From positions 798 through 11,244 of the forward strand of contig NVUP01000033.1 of assembly GCA_002401945.1 (NCBI GenBank): a stretch of DNA of 10,447 bases, read 5' to 3'. Source of the DNA: Paracoccaceae bacterium. GTDB lineage: Bacteria > Pseudomonadota > Alphaproteobacteria > Rhodobacterales > Rhodobacteraceae. The first letter of the stretch is position 1. Every line of letters begins with the position of its first letter. This document shows positions 6,045 to 10,447 of the stretch, in pieces. The translations under genes and the position numbers were made by a program. The notes beneath the pieces were generated by a model. That model did no database searches. It saw only the letters and a list, made by a program, of their open reading frames with translations, and was not told where the DNA came from.

Positions 6045-7364
6045 CTAAATTGTCAGAGTTCTATAATCCCGCCGCACAAACTCTGCGCGCATTAGGCCGC
6101 CGCTGTCAGCAACCATGCGAGCAACAATTTCCTCGGTTTCCTCAAAGTTCTCGCGGTCTTTGCTGTCCTTGGGGAGTTGTGTGGCGGTGGTGGAAAACCA
6201 GAACGTAAAGGGACGATCTTCTGCCTCAGGCGACAGCGCGCGACGACTGGCGCTGCCTAGGCGCGACTTATAGTAGTCCCACAGCACCTCTGGTTCGGGA
6301 TTGCCGTTGCTGCCGTCGCCACAGAACACGTAGTGATCGGCTGACACCCTTTTGGCGAAATTGGCGTCGGTGTTGTGTTCCGACCCGTGGTGCTGGACCT
6401 TCAGCACATTCAGATGGCAATGCCCCGCATCAAGAAATCCCGACGCTTCAAGATCTTCCAGCAGTTTGTCCTGCTGCGCGTCGCCTGTCAGCAAAAGCGT
6501 CTTGCCGTCCTCTTCGACCATAAAGACAAGCGAGGCAACGTTTGGCGTGGTGACACCTTCAAAGCTGGATATGCCGTTCCAGTTGAACAACTCAAACGGT
6601 GAACTTTCGAGTTGGCCAGAGGCAAAGCGATCTAATTGTTTGCGAATCTGGCGCTTTACTCGCGCCACCCCTTTGACGCCGTCTTCAGTGCTCAACCAGT
6701 TGTTCCAACCCTTCCTTAGATCGGCCAGCGCCGACTTGGACGGACCAATAAGAGTAAATGTCATAGACCCGATTTGGAAAACCTTTGGCGCACCATCCCG
6801 CATCAGCAGTTTGCCCGGCCCGGCCTCTCCTGGCAGGATATTGACGGGGATATCCAGCAGGTCTGGCATGGCAAACCGCGACACTTTTAGCGCCTCGGGG
6901 ATTGATGTGGCGATGTTGGCTAATTCGTGTGCCTCCTGCATCAGGTCGTCGACCCCAGTACCGTTCAGCACGGGTACGGCCGCAGCCAGCAGATCGCCTA
7001 TGTCACCGACGTTGTCCCCGACCTGATCGCGAAAAGAATTATGCCACAGCGCGTCGATGGATGGAGGTTCAGGCACGTTCGGCTCATTAACACTGGTGTC
7101 GCCATTGTCCACGTGATGGCGATAAACTTTCCAGTCAATCGCGTCTTGCAGCAATTGCAGCACGCCCTGAATGTGGTCTTGATCAATATGCGAGATATAA
7201 ACCGCGTCCAACCCGCCACCATTGTCATTGACCAGATCAGCCAATGGTCGGCGCACGTGGTTGCGCATGCTTTTGGCCAACCCCCCGTCACATAGAATGT
7301 TGTGGCCCTCTGATTGGAGGAGCAGGCAGTCACCATGTTCAGCTTTGAAAATTCTGAGCTTCAT
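6045..7364 (-). CDS. ComEC-like MBL-fold metallohydrolase, partner of the S8 protease
   Basis: This 439-aa soluble protein is a metallo-beta-lactamase-fold hydrolase related to the C-terminal domain of ComEC (COG2333). SHIDQDHIQG (58-67) is the metal motif, of the HxDxDH form usual in this branch, with Asp63 and His64; ILCDGG (23-28) is the preceding strand; LLTGDAQQD (291-299) supplies the bridging Asp295; KVQHHGSEHN (322-331) carries the ComEC-type HHGS. Residues 70-270 hold a large insertion with helical stretches. There is no signal peptide or membrane segment, so it is not a DNA-uptake channel; it could be a nuclease or a nucleotide hydrolase. The ribosome binding site AAGGAGG overlaps the stop codon TAA of the protease gene 10 bases upstream, so the pair is translationally coupled. 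The MBL-protease combination recalls AVAST type 1 systems, but no STAND ATPase is seen here. Confidence 0.88.
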   Translation of the reverse strand: MKLRIFKAEHGDCLLLQSEGHNILCDGGLAKSMRNHVRRPLADLVNDNGGGLDAVYISHIDQDHIQGVLQLLQDAIDWKVYRHHVDNGDTSVNEPNVPEPPSIDALWHNSFRDQVGDNVGDIGDLLAAAVPVLNGTGVDDLMQEAHELANIATSIPEALKVSRFAMPDLLDIPVNILPGEAGPGKLLMRDGAPKVFQIGSMTFTLIGPSKSALADLRKGWNNWLSTEDGVKGVARVKRQIRKQLDRFASGQLESSPFELFNWNGISSFEGVTTPNVASLVFMVEEDGKTLLLTGDAQQDKLLEDLEASGFLDAGHCHLNVLKVQHHGSEHNTDANFAKRVSADHYVFCGDGSNGNPEPEVLWDYYKSRLGSASRRALSPEAEDRPFTFWFSTTATQLPKDSKDRENFEETEEIVARMVADSGGLMRAEFVRRDYRTLTI

Positions 7365-7374
7365 TGCGTCCTCC

Positions 7375-9519
7375 TTATGTCCGGTCTGTGCGGCGCATAA
7401 AGAATTCTGCTTCCGCTATGGCTGCTTCCGGGTCGATGCGGCCAAATCCCGCGTCGTTTTGCCATTCATAGGTGGTACCTGGCAGAGGTTTAGCAGTGCG
7501 TTGCAAAATACCAATGCACTGCATTGAATTGAGCGAAGGATTGGCGTTCATCATCAGTCCAATCACCCCAGCCACATAGGGGCTGGACATGGAGGTGCCC
7601 GACATCGACACCCATTTCTCGCTCCCGGTTGCAAACCCGTTGGCAGCAACAATATCAGTGCCGGGGCCTGCGACGTCGGGTTTCATCCGGCCATCACGCG
7701 TCGGACCCTGACTGCTTGTAATGTTTATTTGGTTGTTGTCGGCGTTGAAATTGGACACCGCGATTGTGGCGCGGCCACAAGCCAATGACGAGATTGAGTG
7801 TGAATCGATGTTGCTGGCGGCTGAAAAGAACGATGGAAAACGAAAGAGCCGTTGGCTGTTTTGTATGCCAAGCTCGCGAGGGTCATCCCGTTCGATCCAG
7901 CAATGAAATGTACCGTTTCGGATTTCTTCGCCCACCAGCCGAACACGCCAAACGCCTGCGCGAATGCCCCGGATTTCACCGGGTTGGAAATTGGGAGACA
8001 GATAGATCGCAATGTAGTTTTCGCCGTTTGTAGGGTGAAACAACTCATTGTAGATTGAGACTGTAGTACCGTCTTTCAATCGCGTATTCTCAATGAATTC
8101 CTGCGGCTTGACGGACAGCCATCGGGTATCACCAGGTGGCAGCAATTCGACATTGAACCGATCCTGTGGACTGTACCATATCTCGAGCTCGTTTTCGGAC
8201 ACATCGGCAATGCCATTTCCCACCACGGTCCAGCCAAGTTCTACATCCAGCCCCCGCGACGCAATTTTGCCACTGGCATGGATGCGCCCCATGATCCAAC
8301 CATAGTCCTCTTCATGGAGCTCTTTTTCTTGCCCTGCATTTCCGGCGGCAAAGCAGAGTGAGCGGCCGGGTAAGGTCATCGCCATGTCGAACCAACGGTT
8401 GGTTCCGCTGAATCCATCATGAGCACCGCCATTGGTGCCAAGGCTCACGTTAATCGAAATGGGCTTGTTTTCCGCGCGGGCGATGTCGAGCAGGTATTCC
8501 ACCGCATGGATGATCCGACTGGAATCGCTGAACGTGTGCCTGCGTTGTTGAAAATCGTCATCTGGCACTGGCACATCGATTAGGACCGCAGCAATCTGCG
8601 CCTCGGGGCAAACCCCTTTGTTCCCCGCGGCAATGCTCGCCACATGTGTGGCATGTGATGACGGCGATTGCTGTGACTGCGGCTCCAGAACAGCAGCGGG
8701 CATCCCCCCAGCAGCCTGCGTGGAAAGCGCGGCGTTCAGATGTTCAGCCCTAAATTCGCAGCCGTACCCATATGCGTCAGGTGAGGAGCGAAATGAGCCG
8801 CCTTGATCCCAGATGTGAGAAAAGCGCGTGTTGCCATCGTCGTCGATAAAGTCGGTATGGGCAAAATCAAAACCGCCGACATCAATGATGCCAATGATCA
8901 CATCGGCGCCATTCTTGTGCAGCTTATCCTTGCCAATGTTGCGGTTGGTAGGACGCCTCGCGGCATGGGGTTGAGGTACATCCAACTTCAGAGGTTCGGT
9001 TGGCCCAACAAAGGACACGTCCTCGTCCTCGCGTAGCGTATCCAGAAAGGTAACCGGGACGCTTGCGGAAATGGAATTTCGACGGGTGATCACGTTGGCA
9101 ATGCTGGGTGGTTTTGTCCCAGTGTTCAAAGCTTCGGTGCAGAGAGCAGCGATGCGGGCGACTGCCTCGTTGGTCCCATCCTCAACCTGCCCAAGAACCG
9201 AGGGAATCACGTCAATGATGACATTCACAAAAGAGGAATTAGCGGGTGGTTCTGCCTCTAGCTTTTTGCGTTTTGACAAGTTGGCCTTGCTCAGCGCGCC
9301 CATTTTGATACGTGCAGATCCTTCCAACAATTGGGTGCCGGCCTGAAGGGCGGCGATATCCAGCCCGTCTGTCAGCGTGGTTGTGGCTGCATCAGCAGTT
9401 TCGGCGGTGGCCACTTGGGCAGAGACTTTTGAGCGGCAGGCATTCACTGGACCACTGCCGTTTTCGATCACCCTAAGACGTGGATGCAAGCGGTGCGCAA
9501 CACTGGAAAACTTGGTCAT
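7375..9519 (-). CDS. Cytoplasmic subtilase (peptidase S8) with long N-terminal region and inserted domain
   Basis: The 714-aa protein has the full catalytic set of a subtilisin-like serine protease: Asp213 in GIIDVGG, His289 in SSHATHVAS, oxyanion-hole Asn394 in CFAAGNAG and Ser643 in SGTSMSSPYVAG. The usual HGTHVAG is altered to HATHVAS. Between Asn394 and Ser643 lie 249 residues, against 66 in subtilisin, so about 180 residues are inserted; their strand-rich make-up suggests a jelly-roll domain. The first 200 residues are not a signal peptide; 97-180 may be a propeptide-like fold, and the start HRLHPRLRVIENGSG reads like a conserved tag. The protein should therefore act inside the cell, perhaps processing its MBL partner or a host protein once activated. 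ATG 9519 is the first clear start. Convergent with the central operon and divergent from the mobC-like gene. Confidence 0.9.
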   Translation of the reverse strand: MTKFSSVAHRLHPRLRVIENGSGPVNACRSKVSAQVATAETADAATTTLTDGLDIAALQAGTQLLEGSARIKMGALSKANLSKRKKLEAEPPANSSFVNVIIDVIPSVLGQVEDGTNEAVARIAALCTEALNTGTKPPSIANVITRRNSISASVPVTFLDTLREDEDVSFVGPTEPLKLDVPQPHAARRPTNRNIGKDKLHKNGADVIIGIIDVGGFDFAHTDFIDDDGNTRFSHIWDQGGSFRSSPDAYGYGCEFRAEHLNAALSTQAAGGMPAAVLEPQSQQSPSSHATHVASIAAGNKGVCPEAQIAAVLIDVPVPDDDFQQRRHTFSDSSRIIHAVEYLLDIARAENKPISINVSLGTNGGAHDGFSGTNRWFDMAMTLPGRSLCFAAGNAGQEKELHEEDYGWIMGRIHASGKIASRGLDVELGWTVVGNGIADVSENELEIWYSPQDRFNVELLPPGDTRWLSVKPQEFIENTRLKDGTTVSIYNELFHPTNGENYIAIYLSPNFQPGEIRGIRAGVWRVRLVGEEIRNGTFHCWIERDDPRELGIQNSQRLFRFPSFFSAASNIDSHSISSLACGRATIAVSNFNADNNQINITSSQGPTRDGRMKPDVAGPGTDIVAANGFATGSEKWVSMSGTSMSSPYVAGVIGLMMNANPSLNSMQCIGILQRTAKPLPGTTYEWQNDAGFGRIDPEAAIAEAEFFMRRTDRT

Positions 9520-9585
9520 AATTGTGCTCGTTCTCGAAAGGCGAATTACTAGTATTCGTCGAGCTTACACTAAAAGCAAAAAAGC

Positions 9586-9596
9586 GAGAAATTCTC
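9586..9596. promoter_or_regulatory. Short palindrome upstream of the protease gene
   Basis: GAGAA-A-TTCTC is an 11-base palindrome with an odd centre. A second palindrome, TACTAGTA, lies at about 9546-9553, between it and the protease ATG. No convincing -35/-10 pair was found nearby: TTGCTT and AATACT at 17-base spacing is the best and is weak. These may be operator sites, but palindromes this short also occur by chance. Confidence 0.2.
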
Positions 9597-9718
9597 TTTA
9601 GATCGTAAAGGGAATCGAGCGCATAATTCCCAGTTATCCGTCGCAACAAAGACCCATATTGACCGCACGATTCATTGCTCCCGTTTGGTATAAGATCCAG
9701 ACTTCATTATTATTGTTT

Positions 9719-9737
9719 ACCGAGCCTTTAGCTCGGT
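9719..9737. repeat. Strong hairpin upstream of the mobC-like gene, candidate oriT or regulatory structure
   Basis: ACCGAGC (9719-9725) and GCTCGGT (9731-9737) pair perfectly over seven bases around the loop CTTTA. A second small hairpin, CCCC-TGAC-GGGG, follows at 9745-9756. Neither is followed by a T-run on either strand, so they are not intrinsic terminators. The 302-base gap (9520-9821) upstream of a MobC-type gene is where an origin of transfer would be expected, and oriT regions usually carry inverted repeats next to the nick site. No known nick sequence was recognised, so oriT is only a suggestion. Confidence 0.35.
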
Positions 9738-9821
9738 GGCCTGACCCCTGACGGGGCCCGGCGTGAAACGGAATACAGCCATCATTCGTCCGAAACGAAA
9801 CGTTTGATTGAGGCGGAACGC

Positions 9822-10382
9822 ATGGAGATCGTTCGCGAGGCCGCAGAAGGTGTGTCCACGTCTGAGTTGGCCGCGCGCTTCGGGGTCACGCCGCGGGCGA
9901 TCCAGTATACGATAAAGAGCGACGAGGAGCGTCAGCAGGATGCAGCGGTTCCGGTTGCTGCGGTGAGTGTGAAAGTCACAGTTGCCGAGCTGGCCGCATT
10001 CGATGCGGTGCTGGCCTCGGCGGGTATCGAGACGCGCTCGGAAGGGCTGCGACGGCTTATGCAGGCAGCCGGTGGTGTCTTTGTTCCAGACGCTCAGTTA
10101 GCGGTTGAGATGACCCGATACCGGGCCTCTCTCCATGAGGTTGGCAACGGTATTGCGCAGATAGCCAAGCGTATGGCCGAGGCTATACGCCTGCTGGTTG
10201 CCGCCAAGCGCTTTGCCGAATCCATAAGCGCCGCCCATCCCGGCCGAAAGAGCAGGCATCATGATGTTCCCGGAAATAGAGCGGACGATGAATGGTGTGG
10301 CAATGATGAAACCCTTGGCCATGAGGATCATCATGAAGAACGGGATAAGGCGACCTCACCTTCGGGTCGCGAGAAGAGGTAG
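9822..10382 (+). CDS. mobC: MobC-like relaxosome protein, apparently truncated and fused to unrelated sequence
   Basis: MobC-type proteins help the relaxase open oriT during plasmid mobilisation. From ATG 9822, residues 1-35 form a helix-turn-helix (SELAARFGVTPRAIQYTIK); then VTVAELAAFDAVLASAGIE (52-70), SEGLRRLM (73-80) and the signature RYRASLHEVGNGIAQIAKRM (99-118) follow the MobC pattern of a ribbon-helix-helix-like region plus a GNxxxQIAKR helix. After about residue 121 (base 10184) the text changes to His-, Asp- and Arg-rich sequence unlike any MobC, while the opposite strand reads as a hydrophobic protein, so the 3' part is probably foreign. ATG 9822 is chosen over TTG 9804 because GAGG lies eight bases upstream of it. 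MobC family call is moderately firm; the 186-aa chimera may be non-functional. Confidence 0.65.
   Translation: MEIVREAAEGVSTSELAARFGVTPRAIQYTIKSDEERQQDAAVPVAAVSVKVTVAELAAFDAVLASAGIETRSEGLRRLMQAAGGVFVPDAQLAVEMTRYRASLHEVGNGIAQIAKRMAEAIRLLVAAKRFAESISAAHPGRKSRHHDVPGNRADDEWCGNDETLGHEDHHEERDKATSPSGREKR
10098..10334 (-). pseudogene. Fragment of a small hydrophobic protein, antisense to the 3' half of the mobC-like frame
   Basis: On the minus strand the frame starts MMILMAKGFIIATPFIVRS and continues to a glycine-rich stretch, SAGMGGAYGFGKALGGN. It looks like a membrane protein of a conjugation system (for example of the VirB6/TrbL type), but I cannot assign a family. Its codons (many ATC, TTC, GGC) look natural down to about 10185; below that the frame is just the antisense of the MobC helix. 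Its ATG overlaps the stop of the frame upstream as ATGA. I take it as the 5' part of a gene cut off by a rearrangement near 10184. Confidence 0.35.
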
Positions 10383-10447
10383 AGCACTGCTCCGCCGAAC
10401 AGGACGAGGCCGACGATAAGGAGCGCGAGGAGCGGCGAGCGACGCTT
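10331..10447 (-). CDS. C-terminal end of a membrane-anchored protein, 5' part outside the window
   Basis: The minus frame is open from the right edge and ends at TGA 10333-10331 after 38 codons. It contains one transmembrane-like segment, SPLLALLIVGLVLFGGAVLY (residues 4-23), preceded by basic residues and followed by a short polar tail. Its stop overlaps the next start as ATGA, which supports a real, co-transcribed pair. Too little is visible to name it; a conjugation or entry-exclusion protein is possible given the mobilisation context. Confidence 0.35.
   Translation of the reverse strand, partial: KRRSPLLALLIVGLVLFGGAVLYLFSRPEGEVALSRSS

Noticed and set aside
6021..6046. Possible terminator between the convergent operons: AGATTGGC pairing with GGCTGATCT
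   Set aside because: The stem needs two G-U pairs, the loop is ten bases, no T-run follows and the pairing is worse on the minus strand.
6352..7295. Plus-strand frames of 224 and 122 codons opposite the MBL gene
   Set aside because: They are Ser/Pro-rich shadows of a clear metallohydrolase gene whose motifs and coupled start fix the minus strand.
1..10447. CRISPR arrays, tRNA or rRNA genes, insertion-sequence ends and att-like direct repeats
   Set aside because: Reading through by eye showed no regular spaced repeats, no tRNA-like folds, no transposase and no convincing terminal repeats at the block borders.

Overview
The window looks like a defence-rich accessory segment next to a mobilisation region, most likely on a plasmid or integrated mobile element of an alphaproteobacterium. 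Rhodobacterales is my guess, from the codon use of the flanking genes and the family mix; there is no rRNA or housekeeping gene to confirm it. Base composition is patchy. Sampled by eye, 60-base lines run near 43% G+C inside the central operon (2401-2460), 60% in the protease gene (8701-8760) and 72% in the mobilisation gene (9841-9900), which fits separately acquired blocks.

Layout: (1) 1-1406, minus strand: an AbiE type IV toxin-antitoxin pair, AbiEi antitoxin then AbiEii nucleotidyltransferase toxin. The toxin runs off the left edge. A clear promoter and two TCCG-N9-CGGA operator-like sites lie upstream. (2) 1677-5780, plus strand: a tightly packed five-gene operon with overlaps of 4, 26 and 8 bases and one 2-base gap. 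It encodes a 191-aa protein of unknown function with an unusual N-terminus, a large QueC-like PP-loop enzyme, an XRE-HTH/ImmA-IrrE metallopeptidase, a DUF3368-type PIN protein and a small winged-helix protein resembling the VpaChn25_0724 phage family. A DUF3800 N-terminal remnant follows (5798-6010). This operon is the best candidate for an undescribed system. I match it to no complete named system: it has a QueC-like gene as Qat and type IV CBASS do, but none of their other genes. (3) 9519-6045, minus strand: a two-gene operon, a cytoplasmic subtilase (S8) followed by a ComEC-like metallo-beta-lactamase-fold hydrolase, convergent with the central operon. (4) 9520-10447: a 302-base intergenic region with a strong hairpin, then a MobC-like relaxosome gene that seems broken near 10184, where the sequence becomes the antisense of small hydrophobic reading frames.

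How it may work together (inference): the 191-aa protein and the QueC-like enzyme overlap by ATGA and probably form a unit in which the enzyme uses a deazaguanine-type chemistry, perhaps to modify its partner protein. The HTH-peptidase/PIN pair resembles a regulator-toxin module and could supply sensing and an RNase effector. The phage-type winged-helix protein may be a regulator or decoy. AbiE, this operon and the S8/MBL pair would then form a three-part defence island beside mobilisation genes.
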